Assembly (NCBI GenBank): GCA_964540005.1
Contig: CAZILN010000235.1
Location: 1 to 20,593, forward strand
DNA: 20,593 nucleotides
Reading direction: 5' to 3'
From: CAZILN01 sp964540005
GTDB lineage: Bacteria; Bacteroidota; Bacteroidia; Bacteroidales; SM23-62
Shown in pieces: positions 1 through 8,799 of the stretch (positions are counted from its first letter, which is position 1; each line of letters begins with the position of its first letter). The translations under genes were made by a program, and so were the position numbers. The notes under the pieces are model-generated. The model made no database searches, was not told where the DNA came from, and saw only the letters and a list, made by a program, of their open reading frames with translations.

Positions 1-70
1 AGGAAGAGCACCCGCTGAACAATATAACTGCCAGACAGATAAGCAGAAAGTTTACAATTATTTTTTTCAT
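1..70 (-). CDS. Lipoprotein, N-terminal fragment cut by window edge
   Basis: Reading leftward from an ATG at 70, the frame is open to the window edge and encodes 23 residues: a Lys-Lys start, a hydrophobic stretch and the sequence LFSGCSS. This is a classic short lipoprotein signal peptide, with Cys21 as the predicted lipidation site, so the product should be membrane-anchored outside the cytoplasm. The mature protein lies outside the window and its function cannot be told. The gene diverges from the aldo/keto reductase at 426, across about 355 bases of noncoding DNA. The piece is short, but start, charge pattern and lipobox agree well. Confidence 0.6.
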   Translation of the reverse strand, partial: MKKIIVNFLLICLAVILFSGCSS

Positions 71-425
71 TGCTTCAGGATTTATAGGTTAATTAATGAT
101 TATCAACTTGATACGGCAGATGCCATGCATTACTATGCAGCTGCAAGCTTTGAAAGATGTGAGAATCCCCGATTCTGTATAAAAAGTATTGCTGAATTCC
201 TAATGCTAATTTCAGGAAGTTTCCAGATAAAAGCAAATCATTCTGCATTATTTCAGCTTTAAAATTTTTCCAGGCTCGTTTCTTTGCCCTATGTTCGAAA
301 TGTTTTCTATATTACCAGCATTAAAATACGAAGGTAACAGGATCCAAAGTGAGCAGGTTGCAGGTATGCAAAGTTCATGTTCGCAAAGTGATAGTTCACA
401 GCTTGCATGTAAAAACTTCAGTATT
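71..425. other. Intergenic region between divergent genes
   Basis: This stretch separates the left-edge lipoprotein gene from the aldo/keto reductase. It is AT-rich and contains no convincing gene. The reductase frame is open back to 291, but those extra 45 codons precede a much better start and signal sequence at 426, so I treat them as noncoding. The only structure that stands out is a perfect 6-base inverted repeat at 162-176. I could not find a clear TAnnTTTG promoter element on either strand. Confidence 0.5.
162..176. repeat. Short perfect inverted repeat AGAATC-CCC-GATTCT
   Basis: Six bases at 162-167 are exactly complementary to 171-176 around a three-base centre. It lies in a divergent intergenic region, so it could be an operator half-site pair for a dimeric regulator or a small hairpin. 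At this length chance is a fair explanation, and there is no T-run to suggest a terminator. Confidence 0.3.
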
Positions 426-1337
426 ATGAGTAAAAAGATCAGCCGGAAGAAGTTTATTAAGCAATCCTCCCTTGGTGTGCTGGGCACAGGGATAATGATA
501 AATGCCGGGCGTGGTGTTTTCACTCCACCGGCCCCGCTTATGAAAAACATGCTTGGCAATACCGGTATCGAGCTAACCGGCCTCGGTTTTGGAGCTACCC
601 GGACGGATCAGCCTGCCGTCCTGAAATATGCCCTGTCAAAGGGAATTACCCTGATCGATACCGGAAGGCATTACGCCCAGGGGAGAAACGAGGAGATGGT
701 GGGATCCCTCATCAAAGACATCAGGAAGGATGTCGTTATACAGTCCAAGGTCAGCAGTAATTTCGGGGATAATATACTTGATCTTCCGGAACCGGAAATG
801 TCGGCAATTATAGCAGAAAAATTCTGGAAATCCCTGCATGACAGCCTGAAAGTCCTTCAAACAGATTACATCGATATTTTGCTGCTGCATAGTATTAGCG
901 AGCCTGAACTGGTTTTCCACCCTGTGGTTACTAAATTGTTTACGGAGGCAAAAAAACAGGGGAAGATCCTGGCAAGAGGATTTTCGACTCATAGTATGCA
1001 GGCTGAGCTGTTCCGCAAGAATACAGCAGAAGGCCATTATGATGTGGTAATGACTGCCTTTAATCATGCCGGGGGATATGTCCATGCCAGCTCAGGAAGA
1101 AAGGATTCCTGGAACCAGGATGAACTGATTTCAGAACTGGAGGCAGCTTCTGCCGCAGGTACCGGCATTATTGCCATGAAGACCTGTTCAGGAGGACCAT
1201 ATGCTGGGGTACCGGGTACTGAAGCCACCATTCCACAGGCTGTCAAGTGGGTGCTGGAGAGGGAGTATGTCCATTCTTCAGCAGTGGCAATGGCAAACTT
1301 CAGGGAAATTGACGAACATGTCTCCTTACAGCTATAA
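426..1337 (+). CDS. Aldo/keto reductase with Tat-like signal, C-terminus short
   Basis: Predicted NAD(P)H-dependent aldo/keto reductase of 303 residues. The TIM-barrel tetrad is visible: Asp78 and Tyr83 (IDTGRHYAQG), Lys108 (IQSKV) and His155 (LLLHSI). I chose the ATG at 426 because it is followed at once by SRKKFIKQSSLG and a hydrophobic run, resembling a twin-arginine signal with Arg-Lys instead of Arg-Arg; such leaders are common on Bacteroidota oxidoreductases. That would place the enzyme in the periplasm, though this is inference. The frame is open back to 291 but that extension looks noncoding. The protein stops soon after NFREIDEHV, where family members usually continue with a last helix, so the end may be trimmed. 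The stop overlaps that of the convergent MFS gene. The natural substrate is unknown. Confidence 0.85.
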   Translation: MSKKISRKKFIKQSSLGVLGTGIMINAGRGVFTPPAPLMKNMLGNTGIELTGLGFGATRTDQPAVLKYALSKGITLIDTGRHYAQGRNEEMVGSLIKDIRKDVVIQSKVSSNFGDNILDLPEPEMSAIIAEKFWKSLHDSLKVLQTDYIDILLLHSISEPELVFHPVVTKLFTEAKKQGKILARGFSTHSMQAELFRKNTAEGHYDVVMTAFNHAGGYVHASSGRKDSWNQDELISELEAASAAGTGIIAMKTCSGGPYAGVPGTEATIPQAVKWVLEREYVHSSAVAMANFREIDEHVSLQL

Positions 1338-2666
1338 TTCTACCGGCTTCTTATTCCTGTATACAACAAACAGTATTACAAAACCCACAATAAGCAGCAG
1401 GGGAAGTATCCCTATGCTCTGAAGTGCAACCTGGGTATTCCTTACTTCCATGATGCGGCCCATAACAGGCAGGAACATGGCTGTTGACACGAAACCTGCA
1501 CCACCCAGCAGGGAAAGTCCAAGTGCTCCGCTTCTTGGAATATACTCAGCTGTAAATCCAAGCATCGTAGGCCAGAAATAACAAACCCCGATGGCAAATA
1601 AGATAGCACCAACTATTGACATGGCAGGTGAAGTAACAAGGCTTAGTGTGTATATACCGATAGCAGAAAAGATTGCAGAGAGCAATAACACGCCGACAGG
1701 ATGAAGGCGGTGAACAAGCTGGCCTGCAAAAAACCGGCCCAGTGCCATAATACCTGATATTAAGGCAAGGATCAACATAGCACTTATACCTGCATTTGCC
1801 AGAAGTGCATTCACCCACTGGTTTGTGACCAATTCGGTCGCGGCAGTCAGCATCATAAAAGTAAACATAATGGGGAAAATGACAGTCGCCTTGCGGATCA
1901 GTTTGGCCTCAACCAGGGAAATTACAAGTACTGCTCCTATTAGTGCCAGGTACATCCATCCTTCGGGCAGGGCTATGATATCCACTGCCAGAAGTATCAT
2001 CAGCGACATGGCAATAATAACGGTGACCGGAGCCCCGATGGCATCCAGCATTCCCTTGTAAGATACACCGCTGGCAACCCGCTCTGTCTCGGGAATTTTC
2101 TGGCCAAAAAACATTACCCCGTAAAGGGCAAGAGGCACAAAGAGCATTCCTATATAGATCTGCCAGTTAATATCCAGCGTATCCATCATCAGGAAAGCCA
2201 TCAGGCTTCCTATAACGATCCCGCCGGGAAACCAGACATGGAACCTGTTGAGCATTTTAGTCTTATTCTTTGGATAGATGGTTGCAATCAAGGGATTAAA
2301 TGATGCTTCCACGGTACCATTACCCAGGCCAATAAACACATTGGCCAGGAACAGTGTTTCCTTATTCTTTGCCAGTATAAAAATGATGGCACCCACCAGC
2401 TGCAGAATAAAAGCGGACCAGACCAGTGTTTTGGTTTTAACAATGTCAATGATAAAACCACCAACCACCATAGCAATTGTAAATCCCCAGAACGCGGGAC
2501 TGAAAGCCCATCCGATGACCTCTTTGGATAGACCAAAAATACCGCCGTCTGCCGCCGGGCCAAAAATCTCTTCAATTTTCGCCCGCATGGCAAAGGTCAG
2601 AGCAGTTACAAGAAGTGCCAGACAACTACCTAAAAATAACCTTGTTCTGTTAAAATTTTGTTCCAT
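1332..2666 (-). CDS. MFS transporter, probable sugar or organic solute permease
   Basis: A 444-residue, highly hydrophobic protein with about 12 predicted membrane helices, the usual length for a major facilitator superfamily carrier. The N-terminus is short and cytosolic (MEQNFNRTR) before the first helix, and a loop near residue 70 (GGFIIDIVKTKTLVW) resembles the MFS motif A between helices 2 and 3. The style of the first helices (CLALLVTALTFAMRA) recalls Bacteroidota and Planctomycetota permeases found near sugar-catabolic genes, but I cannot name a substrate from the sequence. The gene is convergent with the aldo/keto reductase and overlaps it by six bases. It is divergent from the RND efflux operon, with 348 bases between them. 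It ends in a short basic tail (YRNKKPVEL). Confidence 0.85.
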   Translation of the reverse strand: MEQNFNRTRLFLGSCLALLVTALTFAMRAKIEEIFGPAADGGIFGLSKEVIGWAFSPAFWGFTIAMVVGGFIIDIVKTKTLVWSAFILQLVGAIIFILAKNKETLFLANVFIGLGNGTVEASFNPLIATIYPKNKTKMLNRFHVWFPGGIVIGSLMAFLMMDTLDINWQIYIGMLFVPLALYGVMFFGQKIPETERVASGVSYKGMLDAIGAPVTVIIAMSLMILLAVDIIALPEGWMYLALIGAVLVISLVEAKLIRKATVIFPIMFTFMMLTAATELVTNQWVNALLANAGISAMLILALISGIMALGRFFAGQLVHRLHPVGVLLLSAIFSAIGIYTLSLVTSPAMSIVGAILFAIGVCYFWPTMLGFTAEYIPRSGALGLSLLGGAGFVSTAMFLPVMGRIMEVRNTQVALQSIGILPLLLIVGFVILFVVYRNKKPVEL

Positions 2667-3014
2667 GATAATGAATGTTTGTATCGGTTTTTAAATTCAG
2701 AAAGAATCCATCCTTATATTTGTCTGAATATCAAATAACTATGATCGAATTTAATTATATATTACTGATAGTTAATAGTTTATAAAATCAAATTATACAT
2801 CGAACCACCTTTAAGATAACACTTTTTTTTCTTTCCTGACTTCTCTTTTTATATAAGATTCTTCTATAACATTCCCGGTTATCGATTAAGAAAGGTATAA
2901 GGATAAATTCAAAATGCAGAAAAAGCCAAGACCTCATTAAACCATTCGTTGTGTATACAGTCAAAGGGATAATTATATCTTTGCATATTTATTTAAAATC
3001 CAAGCAATAGTTCC
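2667..3014. other. AT-rich divergent intergenic region, MFS gene and RND operon
   Basis: These 348 bases lie between the starts of the MFS gene (minus) and the RND adaptor gene (plus). No gene is seen. The region is much more AT-rich than the flanking coding DNA and includes a T-run near 2822. A good Bacteroidota -7 element occurs at 2976-2983, oriented toward the RND operon. I could not place an equally good promoter for the MFS gene. Confidence 0.6.
2949..2983 (+). promoter_or_regulatory. Putative Bacteroidota promoter for the RND operon
   Basis: TATCTTTG at 2976-2983 matches the Bacteroidota -7 consensus TAnnTTTG at every fixed position and sits 31 bases before the adaptor ATG at 3015. 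A possible -33 element, TTG at 2949-2951, lies 24 bases upstream. That spacing is slightly longer than usual, so the upstream box is less certain. The consensus is established knowledge; its use here is inferred. Confidence 0.5.
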
Positions 3015-4229
3015 ATGAGAAAAATCGACAGAAGAATTGTCATCATAACTGCCCTTATCTTTATTATCGGGCTTGCTTACGGACTGATGAGGTACCTGAT
3101 CTCCTTGAAGGAAGATCCCTTTATGCGTCCGGCAGTAGAAGCTAAAAGATATGTACGGGCCGAACCGGTCGCTTACACTACAGTTATTTCACCGGTGAGT
3201 GAACGTGGCCGCGTAACCAGTGTATCCGAAATAGACCTGGTGGCAGAAGCTTCGGGAAAAATTCTTCCCGGCGATATACCTTTAAAGAAAGGAGCCAGCT
3301 TTTCAAAAGGCGATGTGCTTTTCACCATTTACCCTGATGAAGCCGCCCTGGCACTTCGTGCCAGCAAGAGCCAGTTCCTGAATACCCTGGCCAACCTGCT
3401 CCCGGATATATCCATAGACTTCCCGGATCATGAGTCAGAATACCGCAGCTTCTTCTCCTCCATCAGCCTTGACAGGAAACTGCCGCCTTTTCCTGATATC
3501 TCCAATGAGAAACTTAAGATCTTTCTTGCCAGCCGGAATGTGCTGAGTGAATACCTGAATATCCAGAAAAATGAACTGCAGTTATCACGTCATACACTTA
3601 GGGCCGCTTTTAATGGTACATACACAGATGTGTACCAGGAAACCGGGGCCTATACAAACACAGGTGGCCGTGTAGCTCATGCTGTCAGAACCGACCTGCT
3701 CGAGCTGGAAGTGCCCCTGCCCCGCTTCGATGCCGACTGGGTAAGAATAGGGGATGAGGCTATCGTTTTTACCGAACAGAATAACATTGAATGGACGGGT
3801 AAGGTTGTGAGGAAAGGAAAGTTTATTGAAGAGAATACACAATCTGTGAGCATTTTTATCCGTCTTGAAAACTCTGATACAGCGCCCCTGCTCGTAGGAG
3901 AATTCCTGAATGCCAGCTTCCGGGGACGTCCTGTCGACAATGTCATGGAGATCCCCAGGAATGCCGTTTTCAATACAAATGATGTATTTGTCATTGTCGA
4001 GGGCCGCCTGCAGAAAAGGACCATCAATATTATCAAGGAAGATGAGACCTTATTATTCAACGGCCTGGAAGAAGGTGAGAATCTTGTTCTGCAGCCCCTT
4101 ATCAATGTGCTGGAAGGTACTCTTGTAACCTGGGAGGGTGACCCCTCGTCAGGACAGCAAAAAGGCGGGGGGCCGGAAGGAAGACGCGATGGACAACAAA
4201 CCGAACCAGCTAAGGAGAGACAGCAATGA
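3015..4229 (+). CDS. RND efflux periplasmic adaptor (HlyD/MFP family)
   Basis: Membrane fusion protein of a tripartite RND pump, 404 residues. An uncleaved N-terminal anchor spans about residues 8-29 (RIVIITALIFIIGLAYGL), placing the rest in the periplasm. The two lipoyl half-motifs appear near residues 77-105 (VAEASGKILPGDIPLKKG) and 195-220 (LRAAFNGTYTDVYQETGAY). Between them is a helical hairpin of roughly 90 residues, and beta-barrel and membrane-proximal domains follow. The C-terminal 25 or so residues are hydrophilic and low in complexity (Gly, Gln, Arg, Glu). It is the first gene of the operon: its stop overlaps the permease start as ATGA at 4226-4229, suggesting translational coupling. 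The pump's substrate cannot be read from the sequence. A TAnnTTTG promoter element lies 31 bases upstream of the ATG. Confidence 0.92.
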   Translation: MRKIDRRIVIITALIFIIGLAYGLMRYLISLKEDPFMRPAVEAKRYVRAEPVAYTTVISPVSERGRVTSVSEIDLVAEASGKILPGDIPLKKGASFSKGDVLFTIYPDEAALALRASKSQFLNTLANLLPDISIDFPDHESEYRSFFSSISLDRKLPPFPDISNEKLKIFLASRNVLSEYLNIQKNELQLSRHTLRAAFNGTYTDVYQETGAYTNTGGRVAHAVRTDLLELEVPLPRFDADWVRIGDEAIVFTEQNNIEWTGKVVRKGKFIEENTQSVSIFIRLENSDTAPLLVGEFLNASFRGRPVDNVMEIPRNAVFNTNDVFVIVEGRLQKRTINIIKEDETLLFNGLEEGENLVLQPLINVLEGTLVTWEGDPSSGQQKGGGPEGRRDGQQTEPAKERQQ

Positions 4230-7200
4230 GGAAGGTAATTGAAAAGTTCGTCGAGTATCCCATTTATGCCAACCTGATCATCGCCATCGTACTCCTGGCC
4301 GGTGGGGTCAGCCTCTCCCTGATGAGAAAATCATTCTTTCCTGAGACGGAGAGCCGTATTATTTCTGTATCGGTGTTTTATCCCGGAGCATCCCCGGTGG
4401 AGATGGAAGAGGGGGTTACGTCCAGGATAGAAGAGGCCATACGCGGACTGGTAGGTATCAAAGAAATAACCTCCACCTCCGTTGAAAACCGCAGCTCTGT
4501 TTCGATCGAAACTACAGGTGAATACCATATCAACGAGGTCCTGATGGAAGTAAAAAATGCCGTGGACGGAATCTCCTCCCTTCCTACTGCGGCAGAGCGT
4601 CCCATTGTAGCCAAAAGACGGTCCCGGGCGATGGCCCTGTTTATGGATCTCAGACCGGTTGACGGACAGGAGATAGATCTCATCTCACTCAAGGCTCATG
4701 CACAGCGGATTGAAGAAGACCTTTACAACTCCGGTGTTATGAGCCAGATCACCCTCACGGGCTATCCACAGCTTGAAATATCCGTTGAAGTAAAAGAAGA
4801 GGAACTGCTCAGGCATAACCTGACATTTGATGATATCATACGGGCCATCCAGAATAACAACAGGGATGTATCAGGAGGTGAGATACGCTCCGATGATGAG
4901 GAACTGTTGATACGACTGAGGTCCCGCAGCACGGATCCCAACGTTCTGGGAGCCATCGTACTGACCGGACAGCCCGATGGTTCATACCTGAGGATACGGG
5001 ATGTGGCTGAAGTAAAAAAGAAATTTGCCGATGTTACCAGCAAATCCTGGATCAACGGGAAACAGTCGGTATTCATCATGGTGGAAAAACTGCCCGAGGA
5101 AGACCTGGATGAAATGACTGAATTTGTAAGGGCCTATATGGATGAGTTCAATGACAGCAACCAGGGAGTCAGGCTGGAAATGTCCAGGGCCTTCCTGGAT
5201 ATATTGCAAAGCCGCCTGCAATTGCTGATAAATAACGGCCTTATCGGGCTGTTCCTGATTATTTTCTCCCTTACAATGTTTTTAAGCTTCCGCCTGTCTT
5301 TCTGGGTTTCCTTTGGGATCCCCTTCAGTTTCATGGGAATGTGTATAGTGGCTTACCTGAATGGTATAACCATCAATATGATGAGTGTATTCGGCATGAT
5401 CCTGGTGATCGGTATACTGGTTGATGACGGGATAGTCATAGCGGAAAACATCTACCTGCACTTCGAGAAAGGGAAGCCGCCCATGAAAGCAGCAGTAGAC
5501 GGTACCATGGAAGTGCTGCCGGCCGTTATGACATCGGTTACCACAACGATCATAGCCTTCATGCCCCTGCTGTTCCTTGCCGGAACCCGCATGGAAATGA
5601 TGCTTCATATGGCAGTGGTGGTGATTGCCAGCCTGTTTTTCTCCCTGTTCGAGGCCTTTCTGATACTGCCTGCCCACCTGGGTCATAAAAGAGTACTCAG
5701 CCAGAGAAGCCTGGACGCCAAAACAAAAGGGCTCAAGAAATACTTCGAAGGGTTCATTGTCTGGCTGCGTGACCGGATCTATCATTATATGCTGCTCTGG
5801 CTGGTAAGATGGCGCCATATTGTAATCGGCATCCCTGTCAGTCTTATGCTGCTGACAGCGGGATTAATTTTTGGAGGGCATATCAAGAATACTTATTTCC
5901 CCATGGTGGATTTTGACCAGTTCACGGTAAATGTAGCCTTCACACCCGGTGACGGGGAGCGGCAAACAAAGATATTCCTCGACCGTTTCGAAAAAGCCAT
6001 CTGGGAGGTTAACGAAGAAATGACAGCCGAGCTCGGACTGGAAACTGACCTTATAGAGCGTATCCGTACGCGGCTGGGATCGGCTTTCAGCAGGCAGGAA
6101 TCAGGATCCCATGCAGGGAGTGTCGATGTATATCCCATTGACCTGGAGGGATTACCCATATCAGGACACGATATCTCGAACAGGGTCCGTGAGAAGATAG
6201 GACCGGTACCGGAAGCCCTGAAGTTCACCATAGGCGGCAGGAACCGCTGGGGTTCCCCGGTGTCAGTAGGTCTGATGTCAAAGAACCTTGTCGAGCTGGA
6301 GGAAGCCAAAGAATACCTGATGACCCGGCTCGAAGAACTTCCGCAGCTTAAAGATATTAATGAGAACGTCGCCCTCGGAAAACAGGAAATACGGCTGAGG
6401 CTAAAACCCAAGGCTTATTTCCTCGGATTGGATGAAAACAGTATAGCACAGCAGGTACGGCAGGGATTTTACGGGGGACAGGCACAGCGCCTCCAGGAAG
6501 GCAGGGACGAATTGAGGATATGGGTACGTTATCCCAAGAGTGACCGCCAGATGCTTGGACAGATGGAACGGATGAAAGTTAAAACCCCCGCAGGAGTCTA
6601 CCCCCTTGCTGAACTGGTTGATTACCATATGGAGAGGGGGCCCGTTGCCATCAACCGCTTCAATGGCTCCAGGGAGATCAGGGTAGAAGCCGAAACAGTC
6701 GATCCCTATGCCCCGGTACCGGAAATACTGGAACAGATCGATCGCGAGATCATGCCGGAACTGCTCTCACTGTATACAGGTGTACGGTATCTGTACCAGG
6801 GCCAGCAAAAAAGTTCCAGGGAGGCCATGGCCAAGGCAATCCGATATTTTGGCTTTGCTTTTATCCTTATCATGTTTGTCATGCTCATCCATTTCAAGAG
6901 TTTCAACCAGGTGCTGATCATCGTTGCCATGATCCCCCTTTCCATGTTAGGCGTTTTCTGGGGGCATGGTATCCATGGCGTCCCCATCTCAATGATAAGC
7001 ATGCTGGGCATGGTAGCTCTTACAGGGGTGATCATTAATGATGCCATTGTATTCCTGGCCAAATATGACGGCCTGCTGCTGGAAGGAAAAAAAGTCACAG
7101 AAGCCGTGGTCGAAGCCGGCAAAGTGAGGCTGAGGCCCATCATATTAACTTCTCTTACTACAACCATCGGCCTCTTTCCCATCCTTCTGGAAAGGAGCGT

Positions 7201-7456
7201 ACAGGCCCAGTTCCTGGTCCCAATGGCCATCAGCCTGGCATACGGGGTTTTCTTCGGGACCATCTTCATTCTCATCTTTTTCCCGGTACTGATCATGCTG
7301 CTGAATGATATCCAGGTCTACACCAAACATTTATGGACAGGGGTCAGGCCTGAGAGGGAAGACGTTGAGATAGCCCTCATCCACTACAGGAGGAAAATGA
7401 GGTATGAACTGAATGGCAGGGGAGACAACGGCCTGGACCAGGGGGCGGGAATTTAA
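4226..7456 (+). CDS. RND efflux transporter permease (AcrB/MexB-like fold)
   Basis: Inner-membrane proton-driven exporter of 1076 residues, a normal length for the ACR_tran family. It shows the family's internal duplication: helix 1 near residues 13-33, a large periplasmic loop, helices 2-6 near 335-470, helix 7 near 530-550, a second periplasmic loop, and helices 8-12 near 865-1025. Helix 4 carries the expected acidic pair Asp400-Asp401 (GILVDDGIVIAEN), used in proton relay. Helix 10 reads GVIINDAIVFLAKYD, with Asn938-Asp939 where AcrB has a Lys-Asn pair, so the relay differs in detail from AcrB. It is translationally coupled to the adaptor by an ATGA overlap and is followed 29 bases later by the TolC-like gene. 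The C-terminus is a hydrophilic cytosolic tail of about 50 residues. Substrate unknown. Confidence 0.95.
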   Translation: MRKVIEKFVEYPIYANLIIAIVLLAGGVSLSLMRKSFFPETESRIISVSVFYPGASPVEMEEGVTSRIEEAIRGLVGIKEITSTSVENRSSVSIETTGEYHINEVLMEVKNAVDGISSLPTAAERPIVAKRRSRAMALFMDLRPVDGQEIDLISLKAHAQRIEEDLYNSGVMSQITLTGYPQLEISVEVKEEELLRHNLTFDDIIRAIQNNNRDVSGGEIRSDDEELLIRLRSRSTDPNVLGAIVLTGQPDGSYLRIRDVAEVKKKFADVTSKSWINGKQSVFIMVEKLPEEDLDEMTEFVRAYMDEFNDSNQGVRLEMSRAFLDILQSRLQLLINNGLIGLFLIIFSLTMFLSFRLSFWVSFGIPFSFMGMCIVAYLNGITINMMSVFGMILVIGILVDDGIVIAENIYLHFEKGKPPMKAAVDGTMEVLPAVMTSVTTTIIAFMPLLFLAGTRMEMMLHMAVVVIASLFFSLFEAFLILPAHLGHKRVLSQRSLDAKTKGLKKYFEGFIVWLRDRIYHYMLLWLVRWRHIVIGIPVSLMLLTAGLIFGGHIKNTYFPMVDFDQFTVNVAFTPGDGERQTKIFLDRFEKAIWEVNEEMTAELGLETDLIERIRTRLGSAFSRQESGSHAGSVDVYPIDLEGLPISGHDISNRVREKIGPVPEALKFTIGGRNRWGSPVSVGLMSKNLVELEEAKEYLMTRLEELPQLKDINENVALGKQEIRLRLKPKAYFLGLDENSIAQQVRQGFYGGQAQRLQEGRDELRIWVRYPKSDRQMLGQMERMKVKTPAGVYPLAELVDYHMERGPVAINRFNGSREIRVEAETVDPYAPVPEILEQIDREIMPELLSLYTGVRYLYQGQQKSSREAMAKAIRYFGFAFILIMFVMLIHFKSFNQVLIIVAMIPLSMLGVFWGHGIHGVPISMISMLGMVALTGVIINDAIVFLAKYDGLLLEGKKVTEAVVEAGKVRLRPIILTSLTTTIGLFPILLERSVQAQFLVPMAISLAYGVFFGTIFILIFFPVLIMLLNDIQVYTKHLWTGVRPEREDVEIALIHYRRKMRYELNGRGDNGLDQGAGI

Positions 7457-7485
7457 TACATCAGTAAAAATCAACAGATAAAAAA

Positions 7486-8799
7486 ATGAGGTTCCTTAAC
7501 AAATATCTGATTCTGAACTTGTCCCTGTTCCTGCTCACAGCCTTCCCGGCCAGGGCGCAGGTACCGGAACTGAACCTGTCGGCTGCCATTGCGAAATCCC
7601 TTGAGAATAATTACAGCATCATTATTTCAGGTTCAGAAACGGAAATAGCAGCTATAAATAACAGCTGGGGAACGGCAGGCCGTCTCCCGACTATAGGTTT
7701 CAGTGCCGGCTCAAACAATAACATCGACCTGAGCGATTATTCAACTACCAACCGGCTATCAGCCGGAATAGGGGTAAACTGGACGATCTTTAACGGGTTC
7801 CGGGTAAACATTACCAAACAAAGACTTGAGGAACTGGAAAAACTGGCAGGCGGGCGCGGGGCCGTGGTCATAGAAAACACCATAGAGGATGTGATACTGG
7901 GATATTATTATGTACTGCTGCAAGAGGAATCACTGGAGATCCTCGGTACCGTTATGAAGCTGTCTGAAGACCGCTATAATTATGAACTGGCCCGTCATGA
8001 ACTGGGCGGATCCGTGACCTATAATGTACTGCTGGCCAAGAATGTATTTCTTCTGGACAAATCCCGCTTCATGAACCAGGAGGTAGTACTGCGGAATGCC
8101 GTGCGTAATTTTAATTTTCTTCTGGGCGAAGACCCTGTTACCGTCTGGTCTTTTACTGAAGAATTTGAACCGGATACCAGCGATTACCAGCTGGCGGACC
8201 TGCTGAACCTGATGCTGTCGAACAACCAGGTACTTCAGAACCAGTATGTCAACCTCATCCTGCAGCAGAAGCAAACCGAACTGGCAAAATCCGGCATGTA
8301 TCCCAGCCTTAGGTTGTCAACAGGTGTGGAAACCGGATCAGTCCGCAGCAGGCCGGCTGATGCAGATCTCCTGATCAGTAACAGCAGCAGTGCCTATGGC
8401 AACTTCTCCCTGTCCTATACATTATATGACGGTGGAAACAGGAGATCAGACATACAGATTGCCAGGATTAATGAGGAAATCTCACAGGTGGAAACCCAGG
8501 AAATGGAACACAGCCTGACCAACCTCCTGATGAATGTTCATGATTATTATAATGTCAGGAAAGCCCTGCTTGACCTGGCCAATGAAAACCTGGAAGCTGC
8601 CGAGCTCAACCTCAGGATAGCAGACGAAAAATTCAAATCAGGGGTAATAAACTCCTTTAATTACAGGGATATACAGCTCATCTATCTGAATGCTGCCCTC
8701 GGCCGCCTTGAGGCCATTTTCGATCTCATCGATTCGCGTACGGTGCTCACCCGCATGACCGGCGGATTCCTGTCCCCCGGTGAGCTTGTAAATCAATAG
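7486..8799 (+). CDS. TolC-family outer membrane efflux protein
   Basis: Outer membrane channel of the RND pump, 437 residues, typical for the family. A Sec signal peptide covers residues 1-24 (LSLFLLTAFPARAQ, likely cut after Ala24). The mature protein shows the two-repeat TolC pattern. Each half begins with a Leu/Ala-rich helix (LNLSAAIAKSLENNYSI; YQLADLLNLMLSNNQVLQNQ) and has a beta segment ending in an aromatic-Asn/Asp-Gly turn (NWTIFNGFR; SYTLYDGGNR). Long, heptad-like helices follow, with no predicted membrane helix after the signal. It is the third gene of the operon, 29 bases after the permease, which fits a complete adaptor-permease-channel unit. The final helix region (FNYRDIQLIYLNAALGRLEA) is intact. 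Confidence 0.92.
   Translation: MRFLNKYLILNLSLFLLTAFPARAQVPELNLSAAIAKSLENNYSIIISGSETEIAAINNSWGTAGRLPTIGFSAGSNNNIDLSDYSTTNRLSAGIGVNWTIFNGFRVNITKQRLEELEKLAGGRGAVVIENTIEDVILGYYYVLLQEESLEILGTVMKLSEDRYNYELARHELGGSVTYNVLLAKNVFLLDKSRFMNQEVVLRNAVRNFNFLLGEDPVTVWSFTEEFEPDTSDYQLADLLNLMLSNNQVLQNQYVNLILQQKQTELAKSGMYPSLRLSTGVETGSVRSRPADADLLISNSSSAYGNFSLSYTLYDGGNRRSDIQIARINEEISQVETQEMEHSLTNLLMNVHDYYNVRKALLDLANENLEAAELNLRIADEKFKSGVINSFNYRDIQLIYLNAALGRLEAIFDLIDSRTVLTRMTGGFLSPGELVNQ

Noticed and set aside
291..425. Upstream in-frame extension of the first aldo/keto reductase by 45 codons
   Set aside because: The extension has no family similarity I can recognise, and the ATG at 426 is followed at once by a Tat-like leader, which must be at the N-terminus to work.
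2866..2882. ATAAC...GTTAT inverted repeat in the MFS/RND intergenic region
   Set aside because: Only five paired bases with a seven-base loop in AT-rich DNA; such matches are expected by chance.
5282..5818. A 178-codon open frame antisense to the RND permease
   Set aside because: It lies wholly inside a well-supported gene on the other strand, has a His/Gln/Tyr-rich composition typical of antisense reading of membrane-protein codons, and shows no recognisable domain.
6706..7296. A 196-codon open frame antisense to the permease C-terminal half
   Set aside because: Met/Ser/Thr-rich shadow of hydrophobic helices on the sense strand; no start context or family signal.
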